Shown: positions 47,684 to 57,592, numbered from the stretch's first letter. The stretch: DNA of 64,000 bases from Gallionella sp. (GCA_028687335.1 JAQUAI010000001.1:1-64000); one strand, 5' to 3'. A program made the numbers and translations. Notes: generated by a model from the letters alone, not told the origin.

Positions 47684-49045
47684 ATGAAAAAGATTCTAGT
47701 GGTAGCAGTGTTGCTGTTTGGTTACTGCGCGGGAGTTTCGGCGCAGGTATTCGAGCGCACGCTGGCGAACGGACTGAAAGTCATCGTCAAAGAAGATCGT
47801 CGCGCGCCAGTAGTGGTGCAGCAAATCTGGTACAAGGCTGGCAGTATGGACGAGCGCACTGGCGTGACGGGTATCGCGCATGTACTGGAGCATCTGATGT
47901 TCAAGGGCACAGCCAAGGTGCCAATGGGAGAATTCTCCAAGCGTATCGCGGCGGCAGGGGGGCGCGAGAATGCTTTTACCAGCTACGACTACACCGCCTA
48001 TTTCCAGCAGTTGCACAAATCTAAATTACCGCTGGCGATGCAGCTGGAAGCCGACCGCATGCGCAATCTCAAACTCTCAGCTGTCGAGTTCGGCAAAGAA
48101 ATCAAAGTGGTGATGGAGGAGCGTCGCTGGCGTACTGATGACGAGGCGCACTCGCTGTTGCAGGAAAAAATGATGGCCGCGATTTTTCAGGAGCATCCCT
48201 ATCAGCATCCCGTGATCGGCTGGATGAACGATCTGGAAGCACTCGGTGTGGGCGACGCGCAAGCCTGGTACGACCGCTGGTATGCGCCCAACAACGCCAC
48301 GCTGGTGATTGCGGGTGACGTGCAAGCGAGCGAGGTATTTGCGCTGGCACAAAAATATTACGGTGGCATCGCCAAGCGAGCTATGCCGGTGCGGCGAGAC
48401 TTTACCGAGCCCAAGCAGGTAGGCATCAAACGCTTGGTGGTGAAAGCCCCTGCCGAATTGCCGCACGTGGTGATGAGCTTCCGCGCGCCGACCATTAAAA
48501 ATCCGGCGCAGGACTGGAAACCCTATGCGCTGGAAATTTTGGCTGGTGTGCTAGACGGCAATGAGTCGGCACGTTTGAACAAACATCTGGTGCGCGAACA
48601 ACAAGTTGCCAGTGGTACCGGTGTCGGTTATGACTCAGTTTCACGCGGCCCTGCTTTATTCATGCTGGAGGCAACGCCGAGCGAGGGTAAAACCGTCATC
48701 GATGTGGAAATCGCCTTACGCAAAGAAATCGCACAGCTAGTGAAAGAGGGCGTGAGCGAAGAAGAATTGCAGCGCGTTAAAGCGCAAGTCACCGCTGGTG
48801 AAGTGTACAAGCGCGATTCGGTGTTTTATCAGGCCATGCAAATCGGGCAGATGGAAAGCATCGGCTTGGGGCACCAAGCCATTCCGGTGATGCTGGAGCG
48901 TTTGCAAGCTGTCACAGCAGAGCAAGTACGCCAAGTCGCGGAAGAGTTTTTGCAGGACGACTATCTCACGGTTGCCACGCTTGATCCGCAGCCGCTGTCA
49001 GACAAACCGAAGCGGGCACCACAAGGAGGCGCACATGCGCACTAA
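47684..49045 (+). CDS. M16-family zinc peptidase (catalytic partner)
   Basis: Periplasmic or envelope pitrilysin-type peptidase of 453 residues. A signal peptide ends near residue 20 (YCAGVSAQ). The inverted zinc motif HVLEH is at residues 66-70, with the distal Glu region VVMEERRWRTDDEAHSLL downstream, so it should be active. The usual second half (M16_C) is present. The ATG at 47684 is chosen because it opens the signal peptide. It overlaps the next gene, which encodes a partner lacking the zinc site; such pairs form heterodimers in many bacteria. Substrate unknown. Confidence 0.93.
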   Translation: MKKILVVAVLLFGYCAGVSAQVFERTLANGLKVIVKEDRRAPVVVQQIWYKAGSMDERTGVTGIAHVLEHLMFKGTAKVPMGEFSKRIAAAGGRENAFTSYDYTAYFQQLHKSKLPLAMQLEADRMRNLKLSAVEFGKEIKVVMEERRWRTDDEAHSLLQEKMMAAIFQEHPYQHPVIGWMNDLEALGVGDAQAWYDRWYAPNNATLVIAGDVQASEVFALAQKYYGGIAKRAMPVRRDFTEPKQVGIKRLVVKAPAELPHVVMSFRAPTIKNPAQDWKPYALEILAGVLDGNESARLNKHLVREQQVASGTGVGYDSVSRGPALFMLEATPSEGKTVIDVEIALRKEIAQLVKEGVSEEELQRVKAQVTAGEVYKRDSVFYQAMQIGQMESIGLGHQAIPVMLERLQAVTAEQVRQVAEEFLQDDYLTVATLDPQPLSDKPKRAPQGGAHAH

Positions 49046-50347
49046 GATTTTTTTGATCGCCGCACTCTGCGGTATGGCAGCTTCCGCCTCCGCTACCCCC
49101 ACTATTCAGCACTGGCAGAGCAGCGGTGGTGCCAAGGTATTGTTTGTGGAAGATCACGATATTCCGATGCTGGATGTGGCGGTGAGCGTTCCGGCTGGCA
49201 GCAGCTTTGATCGCGCCGAAAAATCGGGCGTGGCTGGGCTGACACATCATTTGCTGGATTTGGGCGCGGAAGGCTTGAGCGAGGATGACATTGCGCGAGG
49301 CATGGCAGATATCGGCGCGCAATTGGGCGGCAGCTTCGATCAGGATCGTGCCAGTGTGTCGTTGCGCACACTGAGTAAAGTCGCCGAACGCGATAAGGCG
49401 TTGGACACCATGGCACGGGTATTACAACAGCCGCTGTTTCCCGAAGCCGTTTTGACGCGTGAGAAAGCGCGCATTATCGCGGCACTCAAAGAAGCTGAAA
49501 CCAAACCGGAGAGTATTGCCGACAAAGCTTTCCAGCGCGCGGTGTACGGCGGGCATCCCTACGCCTTGGCGGTTTCGGGCGACATTGCCAGCATTGAAAC
49601 AATAACGGTGCAGGATTTGCGCGATTTCCATACCCGGTATTACCGCGTCAATGCGGCGGTGGTTGCCATCATGGGTGATGTGACGCGTGCCGAGGCGGAA
49701 GCGATTGCCGAAAAGTTGACTGCCAAGTTGGCTAACGGCGCAGCGCCCGCCGCCTTGCCCGAGATGACAATGAAAATTGCTGCCAGCGAACAGCGTATTG
49801 CGCATCCGGCCAGCCAGAGCCACATTCTGCTTGGGGCACCGGGAATGTCGCGTAGCGATGCGGACTATTTTCCGTTGTACGTCGGCAACTATATTCTCGG
49901 CGGTGGCGGGTTTGTCTCGCGCCTGATGTCCGAGGTGCGCGAAAAACGCGGCTTGGCCTACAGCGTGTATAGCTACTTCATGCCCCTGAAGCAGCCGGGT
50001 GCGTTCCAGATTGGATTGCAAACTAAAAAAGCGCAGGCCGATGAGGCACTGCAACTGGTGCGCGCCACCTTGGCTACATTTGTTACCCAAGGCCCCAGCG
50101 AGAAAGAACTGCTTGCTGCCAAACAGAACATCGTCGGCGGCTTTCCGCTGCGCATCGACAGTAACCGCAAGATACTCGACTATCTCAGCATCATCGGCTT
50201 CTACGATTTACCGCTGACCTATCTGGATGATTTTTCGCGCAAGGTCGAGCAAGTTACCGTCATGCAAATACGCGATGCATTTTCTCGCCACCTTGATCCC
50301 ATGGCGATGGCCACGGTGATCGTTGGCGCGCCTGAAGGAGTCGCAAA

Positions 50348-50351
<4 letters not shown>
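49035..50351 (+). CDS. M16-family peptidase-like protein, non-catalytic partner
   Basis: Secreted protein of 438 residues with a signal peptide (about 1-20) and two M16 domains. Where the active partner has HVLEH this protein has HHLLD (residues 71-75), so the catalytic Glu is Leu and the second His is Asp; it cannot bind zinc in the normal way. The C-terminal R/Y substrate-binding motif (REKRGLAYSVYSYF) is kept. It probably serves as the regulatory half of a heterodimer with the upstream protein. An AAGGAGG ribosome site precedes the ATG, which overlaps the previous gene by 11 bases. Confidence 0.92.
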
Positions 50352-51625
<1,274 letters not shown>

Positions 51626-51650
51626 TGAACCGAATATTTTGCCGCAAACA

Positions 51651-51678
51651 AAAACCCGCCGAAAGGCGGGTTTTTTTA
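51651..51678. terminator. Bidirectional rho-independent terminator
   Basis: AAAAACCCGCC, a GAAA tetraloop and GGCGGGTTTTTTT form a perfect stem. The A-run on the left and T-run on the right let it work on both strands, ending the ferredoxin transcript on the plus strand and possibly that of the minus-strand histone H1-like gene. Confidence 0.9.
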
Positions 51679-51774
51679 TGCCAGACTTGCCATTAGGCCG
51701 TCTTCATGGAGCATGACAGAATTTGCCTCCCCTTCGCGATGACCGGCAAGGGGGCTCTAATGGATCATTCGGAT

Positions 51775-52170
51775 TTATGGTTTGGCGGCTTGCACCGAAG
51801 CGATGACCTTCTTCAATTCGGCAGCACTGAGTTTCCCTAAAAGCTGTAAACCAGCACGCAGTAGCTCACTTTTCTTGACGCGTGTACCGGCTGCGAGGCA
51901 GCTTTTTTTCAGTGTGGCGATACGCGCGTAATCTTCCTGCGGCATATTGAAAGTGTCGCGCACAACTTTGGCTTTTGCCACTTTCATTGGCTTCTTCGTT
52001 ACCGCAGCAGGGCTGGCTGACGCGCTTTTAGCAAGCGGCTTGGTGGCAGATTTTGGCGCAGGTTTGGCAACGGCCTTGGTTGTTGTTTTGGGGGCTGCTT
52101 TGGCTGTGGGCTTGACTGTTTTTACAGGAGATTTAGGGGCAGGTTTTGCGGCAACTTTGTTCTCGGTCAT
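51775..52170 (-). CDS. Histone H1-like Lys/Ala/Pro-rich protein
   Basis: Basic protein of 131 residues. Residues of about 5-70 are almost only Lys, Ala, Pro, Thr and Ser in KPAPKS/KTTTKAVAK-type repeats, like the tails of bacterial histone H1-like proteins. The C-terminal 60 residues form a small ordered domain (FNMPQEDYARIATLKKSC, KKSELLRAGLQLLGKL), which resembles a ribbon-helix-helix or similar DNA-binding fold. A nucleoid-associated role is likely but not proven. The ATG at 52170 is chosen because AAGGAG lies before it; the frame is open upstream but that part looks non-coding. Confidence 0.78.
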   Translation of the reverse strand: MTENKVAAKPAPKSPVKTVKPTAKAAPKTTTKAVAKPAPKSATKPLAKSASASPAAVTKKPMKVAKAKVVRDTFNMPQEDYARIATLKKSCLAAGTRVKKSELLRAGLQLLGKLSAAELKKVIASVQAAKP

Positions 52171-52345
52171 GCGGATACTCCTTGTCAAAATGGGGTGGAA
52201 AAAATAGACACGGACCCGTTCACGCGAACGTACCTCAAAATTGTGACGAATCTTGGCCGAGTATAGCCATGCGCGGGATGGGAATGGAAGTGTAATATTT
52301 GCCGCAACCTTCACGGCAGCCCCCAAAAGGGGCGAATGAGGCAGA

Positions 52346-53053
52346 TTAGCTGCGTGCCTGATGCTCGATTTCTTCCACCGTTACATGGCGTAAATCCAAT
52401 CCTTTGACCATGTAGAAAACATACTCGGCGATATTTTTGGCATGATCGCCGATGCGCTCGATTGCTTTTGCGACCGAGACAATTTCCAGGGCAGCCGAGA
52501 TCGTGCGCGGGTCTTCCATCATAAAAGTGATGAGATGGCGCAGGATGGAGTGAAACTCGGCATCGACCTGCTCATCCTGACGCACCACTTGTGCGGCCAA
52601 AGCAAGATCCAGTCGCGCAAAGGCATCCAGCGAGTTGCGTACCATTTCTAGTGCCATCTTGGCTGAGTGTCGCGTTTCTTTGTAACAAGGCAGGCGGAGG
52701 GTATTTTCTTCAGCGAGAAGCTTGACCATGCGCGCGATTTTCTTCGCTTCATCACCGATGCTTTCCAAATCTGCGATGGTTTTTAGCACCATCATCACCA
52801 TCCGCAAATCAGATGCGGCGGGTTGTCGGCATGCCAATATTTGAGTGCATCCCTCGTCGATGCTAGATTGCAGTACATTGACAAGGTGGTCGTCGTCAAT
52901 AACGCGCTCCATCAGCACCACATCACCGTTACTCAAACCTTCAATTGCCATGCGGATTTGATTTTCTACCAGATCGCCCATTTCCATGACGTGAGCGCGC
53001 AGGGCATCCAGCTCCGCGTCAAACTTGTGCGAGGTGTGCGGGGTGTTAGACAT
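52346..53053 (-). CDS. phoU: Phosphate signalling regulator PhoU
   Basis: PhoU of 235 residues, made of two related three-helix units, each with the E/D-rich metal-binding motif (ALRAHVMEMGDLVENQI and TIADLESIGDEAKKIARMV; VSVAKAIERIGDHAKNIAEY). It keeps the PhoR/PhoB system and the Pst transporter in check when phosphate is plentiful. It stands alone here, without pst genes beside it. Downstream on the same strand lies the H1-like gene, about 175 bases away. Confidence 0.95.
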   Translation of the reverse strand: MSNTPHTSHKFDAELDALRAHVMEMGDLVENQIRMAIEGLSNGDVVLMERVIDDDHLVNVLQSSIDEGCTQILACRQPAASDLRMVMMVLKTIADLESIGDEAKKIARMVKLLAEENTLRLPCYKETRHSAKMALEMVRNSLDAFARLDLALAAQVVRQDEQVDAEFHSILRHLITFMMEDPRTISAALEIVSVAKAIERIGDHAKNIAEYVFYMVKGLDLRHVTVEEIEHQARS

Positions 53054-53237
53054 GAGGCAGCTTTCGTGAAATCGGTTGCCGGATGCTACTCGCGCAGCAT
53101 GACGTTTTTATTACCTAGCTGAAAATCAGCAAACATTCATTTACCGCTCGCGTTATCGCAGTGGCGCGCAATAAATAGCGAAGCAGCCCGTGTTGTCACA
53201 TTAAAATCATCCGAGCTTCATCAAAGATTCGCATGGG

Positions 53238-54098
53238 ATGAACACACTCCGCCGCATGCGAAAAATACTCACAGGCTGGCGCTGGTGGTTACCCCTCGTT
53301 TTGTGGAGTGCGGATGCTCATGCTTGGGGTCTGTACACCCATGTTTATTTCGCGCAATTGTTGTTGTGGGCGACACCACTTACCGACCCGCGCTTTCGCA
53401 AAGCCGTACAAGCTTTTCCTCGGTTGGTATTGGCTGGGGCATGCTTACCCGACCTGTCGCTGGTAGGTCGTTACCACGGTGCAAGCAAGCTCGATGAAAG
53501 CCATTTTTGGAAGCATGCGCAACGTCAGCTTGATACCGCTGAGACCGATGCCGAGCGCGCCATTGCATTGGGTTTTGTCTGCCATTTACTGGTCGATGTT
53601 ATTGCTCACAATCACTTTGTTCCTGCCCACGAAAAAATGTGGATTGAAATTCCCCTGTTGACCCATGTCGCAGCAGAGTGGGCGATGGACAGGCACATTC
53701 GGCAGCACCTGTTTGTCGTACCCGCTGCATTGCTCAATCAGCACCGACACGAACTCAGTGCCTACGTTGCGAAAAATTTCGACTGTGATCGCCACGACGT
53801 GTGGCGCAGCTTGCGTACACTAGCCAATGCCGAGGCCGTGTTACGCCAAAGTCGTTTGCCCGAAGCGTGTTATCACAGTGCCCGATTTTTCGAAGCACGT
53901 TTAAGCCAGCGGTTTAATCACTACCTACGCGAAACCAGCGTGCGCATGGTGCAGATCAATCGTGTTTTATCGGGCGAAGTACCGCAGTGGCTGGCTGAGC
54001 CATCATGCGCGCATGAAACGCGCGCACGTATCGGCTTATGTGCGCCGCATCAAATCAGAGGAAGAATGCCGCTACCGCAAGACCTGTTTGTGTCGTAG
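53238..54098 (+). CDS. Zinc-dependent phospholipase C-like protein
   Basis: Protein of 286 residues with an N-terminal hydrophobic signal (about 13-28) directly before AWGLYTH, where Trp and His match the N-terminal zinc ligands of the bacterial zinc-dependent phospholipase C fold. Further ligands fit PDLSLVGRYHGASKLDESHF and GFVCHLLVDVIAHNHFVPAH. The C-terminal third (from about 190) is Arg-rich and not recognised. The family includes both true phospholipases and proteins of unknown activity, so substrate is uncertain. An in-frame choice of ATG at 53238 is followed directly by the Arg/Lys-rich n-region. Confidence 0.72.
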   Translation: MNTLRRMRKILTGWRWWLPLVLWSADAHAWGLYTHVYFAQLLLWATPLTDPRFRKAVQAFPRLVLAGACLPDLSLVGRYHGASKLDESHFWKHAQRQLDTAETDAERAIALGFVCHLLVDVIAHNHFVPAHEKMWIEIPLLTHVAAEWAMDRHIRQHLFVVPAALLNQHRHELSAYVAKNFDCDRHDVWRSLRTLANAEAVLRQSRLPEACYHSARFFEARLSQRFNHYLRETSVRMVQINRVLSGEVPQWLAEPSCAHETRARIGLCAPHQIRGRMPLPQDLFVS

Positions 54099-54870
54099 CG
54101 ACACCGCGCGGCTTATTGATCCAATCAATAGAAGTTTTAAGCTTGAGTTAAATCCCTTCCCAGCCTTCTTATTAGGGGAGTGGGCGCGGCTCTCCCCCTG
54201 ATAAGGGGGAGTCGGAGGGGGTTAGTTCTCGTACTTCAAGCTTCACTTGGCCGGATCAATAGGCATTTACCAGCCACATCCAATTGATTTCCCCTTCCAC
54301 TACGCCGTCAGCCAGCGTGGCAGCCAACAAAAATGCATAGGCATTTCGGTCTATGTATCTCATTGCTCAGATATGCCAGAATCGCCCCAACTCGCCAAAC
54401 CCAAAGCACATCAACCACCTCACCAAGAATGTGCGGAAAGTGGCGAACCGCAATACAAGGGGCATCAGCAGCACTCACACAAAACCAAACCAAGCTCACC
54501 ACATCGTGAGACTGCATATGGTTGTTTTTTGCAAACAACTAGGCTACCCAGTAGCTCAGAAATTGCCGTATCGAAAAACAAGGGGTCGATATGCCATTGC
54601 TGTGGAAAACACCAACACCCAACTGCGCTTTCATAGCGCGCGGAATTGCCACGCCTCGGCATCAAGCAATACGCACGGTCTTCCGCACCACAGCCAACTC
54701 CTTACCAAGGGCAACCAACTGGCCGACTTGGGCACTTACACCCGTACCGACGGGAGCGCAGGTAGTGCGATGAATGATGGCAGATGGAATATTGCGGCAT
54801 GACGACGACATCAGTACAAGCAGAGAAATTCAACAGCAACTGATTCGAACAATTTCAATAGGAGAACAAC
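54099..54870. other. Gene-free stretch with hairpin and decayed sequence
   Basis: No intact gene is seen in about 770 bases. A perfect hairpin CTCCCCCT/AGGGGGAG at 54192-54211 has no T-run, so it is unlikely to be a simple terminator. Several reading frames are open but their translations are rich in His, Pro and Asn without any recognisable family. The last 250 bases contain a decayed exoprotein fragment, listed separately. The region marks the left edge of the accessory island. Confidence 0.6.
54600..54802 (+). pseudogene. Decayed fragment of an RTX/FrpC-type exoprotein
   Basis: Positions 54710-54756 are identical over 47 bp to 56839-56885 in the exoprotein fragment downstream, encoding GNQLADLGTYTRTDGS in both. 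Before the shared block, traces of the same protein appear in different frames (for example RLGIKQYA against the intact SLGIQSFN), so the copy has suffered frameshifts. After the block it diverges at once. It is a dead partial duplicate. Confidence 0.7.
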
Positions 54871-55336
54871 ATGGCATTCGTGAACGAAAAAATCTCGGCC
54901 GAAGACTTGGCAAAACTTTCATCCATCCTCACCTTTGAAAAAATCAGCGCGCAGGCGCGCTGGGTACCGGAATTTTCACAGCCGTGGAGGTGGACGGTTG
55001 ACCGTGAACGGGGAGTATATTTGTTGTTTTTGACTGGTGGGGGGGCGGGAACAACTGCCTTACTATGTGTTGGGTATCGAAGGGCAGACGGTTATATTTA
55101 ATGTATATCGCAACGTTGTCGGGGACGACACGATTGGAATTAAGGAAGTTTGGGAGGTACACGATCTTTGTATTCCGCCCACTCTTGAGCCTCTACGGGA
55201 TGAAATCAAACAACTGCTGCGGGAAGGGCTGGAAGAAATGGCATTTTTCAGGCCATTAGCTGATGGCGGTACTTTTGAAAAGCCGAATACGGTCGCGCGT
55301 GGCAACCTCCTTTCTTTCAGTGTCGAATTCAAATAA
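54871..55336 (+). pseudogene. Frameshifted small gene, immunity-type candidate
   Basis: Two overlapping frames read as one protein if one base is removed: the first (from ATG 54871, MAFVNEKISAEDLAKL to RWTVDRERGVYLLFLTGG) and the second (REQLPYYVLGIEGQTVIF to LLSFSVEFK), about 154 residues together. The switch falls in a run of seven G at 55039-55045; six G would restore the frame. The beginning MAFVNEKIS and the core WTVDRERGVYL recall small proteins often seen near polymorphic toxins, from memory and unverified. An AGGAGA ribosome site precedes the ATG. It may be a true pseudogene, a phase-variable gene or a sequencing error. Confidence 0.6.
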
Positions 55337-55348
55337 GGGGCATCCATC

Positions 55349-55648
55349 ATGGCACTTACATACCAACAAGCGTTCGACCTGATCGGAACCCCGGGCTATA
55401 CCGGGATCGACGGATTGCGGCAATTGGCCCAAGAAACTTCGGCGGTTGCCGTCAATGCCGCTCCCAACGCAACTACCTTGTTATACAGCGGCGACGTTGA
55501 CGGAATTAATGCTTGGAAAATCGCGGAGCCTGCGAGCGCAGGCAGTGGTGGCCCCGCTCAGTTGGACATAAGTGGTGTGAGGAGGTTAAGGGGGATGCGC
55601 AAAGCGGCGAATGAGGCGGTGTTTGAGATGAGGAGAGTGGGATGTTAA
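55349..55648 (+). CDS. Truncated N-terminal piece of an RTX-type exoprotein with foreign tail
   Basis: Short protein of 99 residues. The first 60 (LTYQQAFDLIGTPGYTGIDG, NATTLLYSGDVDGINAWKIA) look like the start of a large secreted RTX/FrpC-type protein, where an LYSG-type strand is common. After AEPASAGSGG the similarity stops and the protein ends in MRKAANEAVFEMRRVGC. The DNA of that tail (55602-55627) is identical over 26 bp to the end of the exoprotein fragment at 56966-56991. It begins 13 bases after the frameshifted gene and overlaps the next gene by 7 bases. It is probably a remnant and not a working protein. Confidence 0.55.
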   Translation: MALTYQQAFDLIGTPGYTGIDGLRQLAQETSAVAVNAAPNATTLLYSGDVDGINAWKIAEPASAGSGGPAQLDISGVRRLRGMRKAANEAVFEMRRVGC

Positions 55649-55923
55649 GCGCTGCCATGTTTTATACCTTTGCAGCATTTGTTGTGGCTGCCATTACATA
55701 TTTAGTAAGTCTGGTTTGTTACGAGCAGGAGTTAAAAATTATTGAGAAAGAGGATGCCTCTATTAATAGAAACGCAATCCCTCTTCTAATCGCTATTCAG
55801 ACGATAAAAATATTTTCAAAAACACATCCAGTTGCTGGATTTGTTCATGCGTGCTCGTTTTATTACATGCTTGCTGCGGCTCCAATGTTGTTTTTTCTGA
55901 TGGTGTTGGAATCAGCCCTTTAA
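55642..55923 (+). CDS. Small two- to three-helix membrane protein, unknown function
   Basis: Hypothetical protein of 93 residues. Hydrophobic segments at about 5-25 (FYTFAAFVVAAITYLVSLVC) and 70-92 (YYMLAAAPMLFFLMVLESAL) flank a polar stretch (EQELKIIEKEDASIN). The coding sequence is AT-rich relative to the housekeeping genes, a sign of separate origin. It starts inside the end of the truncated exoprotein piece and stops 21 bases before the larger fragment. Its place after a toxin-like remnant would fit an immunity protein, but there is no family evidence. Confidence 0.6.
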   Translation: MLSAAMFYTFAAFVVAAITYLVSLVCYEQELKIIEKEDASINRNAIPLLIAIQTIKIFSKTHPVAGFVHACSFYYMLAAAPMLFFLMVLESAL

Positions 55924-55944
55924 TTATGAAAGAGAGAAATTAAA

Positions 55945-57009
55945 ATGGGAAACTCTGTTGATATTGTGGTTGTAACCGTAGGTGGGCTTGATGCGGCTCA
56001 ATCTATTGCCGACTCTCCGACTTCAAGCACGATAGCTTGGAGCGGATTCCAAGCTGCAATAAATGCCACACCATTGATTGTTAAGGACGCGACTCAATTA
56101 GCCGGAATAGGGCAGATAAGTGCAGGACTAACCCTCATCAAAATTCAGGTAGATATGATTGATGGGAAATCGCCCTCTTTAGGTGATGTCATTAGTGTCG
56201 TGGGGGCTGGAATAACGCTAACGGCCGCAGTTGCGGCTGCGGGTACAGTTGCTGCACCATCAGTGGTTTTAGTGTCATTTGCAAGCGTGGTTGTCGCAAC
56301 AAGCGCGTTATATGCAAACTCACAGGGTTATACAACCGCTACGTTATCTGACTCCATCTCCACCCTATTCACCTCCGCCCAAACCTGGACACAACCCATC
56401 CGCTACGACCCGCTCACCCTAGACCTCAACGGCAACGGTCTGGACACCGTGGGCATCAGCGCGAGCAACCCCATCCTGTTTGACCTCACCGGCAGTGGCA
56501 TTAAAACCAGCGTTGGCTGGGTTGCCCCCAGCGATGGATTTTTAGCACTTGATCGCAACGGCAACGGCCTCATCGACAACGGCAGCGAACTTTTTGGAGA
56601 CGCCACCCCGCTGGCAACGGGCGGCCAAGCAGCGGACGGTTTTGCAGCCTTAGCCCAAGAAGACACCAACCTTGACGGCCTCGTCAACAATGCCGATGCC
56701 CGCTACACCGCCCTGCGCGTGTGGCAAGACCACAACCAAGACGGCATCAGCCAGAGCAACGAACTCAAAACACTGTCATCACTGGGCATACAAAGTTTCA
56801 ACGTTGCCAACATCACCCACAGCCAGCAACTTGCCAACGGCAACCAACTGGCCGACTTGGGCACTTACACCCGTACCGACGGGAGTGTGGATGGGATGGG
56901 GGGTACTTTCGAGCCAACTCCGTGTGGGTGCAACGGGAGAAGTTTTTACCGCTTGCCATGCCGCGAAGCGGCGAATGAGGCGGTGTTTGAGGTAGGGAGG
57001 CGAGTATGA
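55945..57009 (+). CDS. C-terminal fragment of an RTX/FrpC-type calcium-binding exoprotein
   Basis: Protein of 354 residues. Residues of about 1-135 are hydrophobic and Ala/Gly/Val-rich (GVISVVGAGITLTAAVAAAG-like), as in pore-forming or translocation parts of RTX-type proteins. From about 150 come acidic calcium-binding motifs: LTLDLNGNGLDTVG, LALDRNGNGLIDNGSELFGD, TNLDGLVNNADARY and DHNQDGISQSNEL. The family motif GNQLADLGTYTRTDGS follows, then the match ends and the last 30 residues are low-complexity and end in REAANEAVFEVGRRV. Family members are much longer, continuing into glycine-rich repeats, so this is truncated. An AGAGAGAAA site precedes the ATG; the next gene overlaps by 4 bp. Confidence 0.75.
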   Translation: MGNSVDIVVVTVGGLDAAQSIADSPTSSTIAWSGFQAAINATPLIVKDATQLAGIGQISAGLTLIKIQVDMIDGKSPSLGDVISVVGAGITLTAAVAAAGTVAAPSVVLVSFASVVVATSALYANSQGYTTATLSDSISTLFTSAQTWTQPIRYDPLTLDLNGNGLDTVGISASNPILFDLTGSGIKTSVGWVAPSDGFLALDRNGNGLIDNGSELFGDATPLATGGQAADGFAALAQEDTNLDGLVNNADARYTALRVWQDHNQDGISQSNELKTLSSLGIQSFNVANITHSQQLANGNQLADLGTYTRTDGSVDGMGGTFEPTPCGCNGRSFYRLPCREAANEAVFEVGRRV

Positions 57010-57425
57010 GGATAATTCGTGCTACGCCGCTTCTGATCAGCCCCTTGATTGCATCCGTGATAGGGCTGTTGAGTCTAACTATTTCTCTCAGTGGCTGCGA
57101 GCTTGGGGGAGACACCAAACTCGCGCAGAAGATTAGGGTTGAGGTTATTTATCTAACACTAATCAAACACAAAATCTGTTCTGATAAAAATAGTTGCGAA
57201 TTAACAAATTTGGCTCGTTATACAGTTGGTGATCAAATTTCTTGGCGAATCTATTCCACAACAGATAGGCAGATTATCAACGACATGTTTTCAAACATGC
57301 TGGCCTTTACCAAGCAGCTTCCCCGAAATAAAACATTTTCAATTTCGATTTATTCAGTCAGTGAGCAGGATGCAGGTTTTTTTGATAAGCCAATCGCACA
57401 ACTATTTATTCAAGGAGAGCAATGA
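57006..57425 (+). CDS. Predicted lipoprotein, possible immunity protein
   Basis: Hypothetical protein of 139 residues. A hydrophobic N-terminus leads to a lipobox LSGC with Cys31, so it is predicted to be a membrane-anchored lipoprotein. The rest is polar and AT-rich in coding sequence (ISWRIYSTTDRQIINDMFSN, FFDKPIAQLFIQGEQ) with a Cys pair (CSDKNSC). I do not recognise a family. Its ATG overlaps the stop of the exoprotein fragment, and its stop overlaps the next small frame, the tight coupling usual in toxin-immunity pairs. The immunity role is inference from position only. Confidence 0.65.
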   Translation: MRIIRATPLLISPLIASVIGLLSLTISLSGCELGGDTKLAQKIRVEVIYLTLIKHKICSDKNSCELTNLARYTVGDQISWRIYSTTDRQIINDMFSNMLAFTKQLPRNKTFSISIYSVSEQDAGFFDKPIAQLFIQGEQ

Positions 57426-57592
57426 TGGCTACTGTTGAAATTCGAGTAAACATTCTGGACTTGCCCATTGGAAATCAACAGGGCACGATCGCACAAAGCC
57501 AAATCCTGCCTGACATGCAAGGTGGCGGCACAGTACGCGACCTGAAAGAAGCGGCGAATGATGAAGCGTTTAAAGCGAGGAGAGTGAAATAA
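57422..57592 (+). CDS. Small remnant of an RTX/FrpC-type protein
   Basis: Short frame of 56 residues. The middle GNQQGTIAQSQILPDMQGGG and TVRDLKEAAN match a stretch typical of FrpC/RTX-type exoproteins just after their calcium-binding region. Its last codons (KEAANDEAFKARRVK) are related to the tails of the two other exoprotein pieces, sharing AAGCGGCGAATGA and GAGGAGAGTG blocks with the tail at 55602-55639. It overlaps the lipoprotein stop. It is most likely an orphan fragment; translation is possible but function is doubtful. Confidence 0.5.
   Translation: MMATVEIRVNILDLPIGNQQGTIAQSQILPDMQGGGTVRDLKEAANDEAFKARRVK

Noticed and set aside
54247-54636. Open frames of 130-150 codons before the frameshifted gene
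   Set aside because: Composition (His, Pro, Asn, Ser) and lack of any motif or ribosome site suggest decayed or non-coding DNA; part of one frame only borrows the duplicated 47-bp block.
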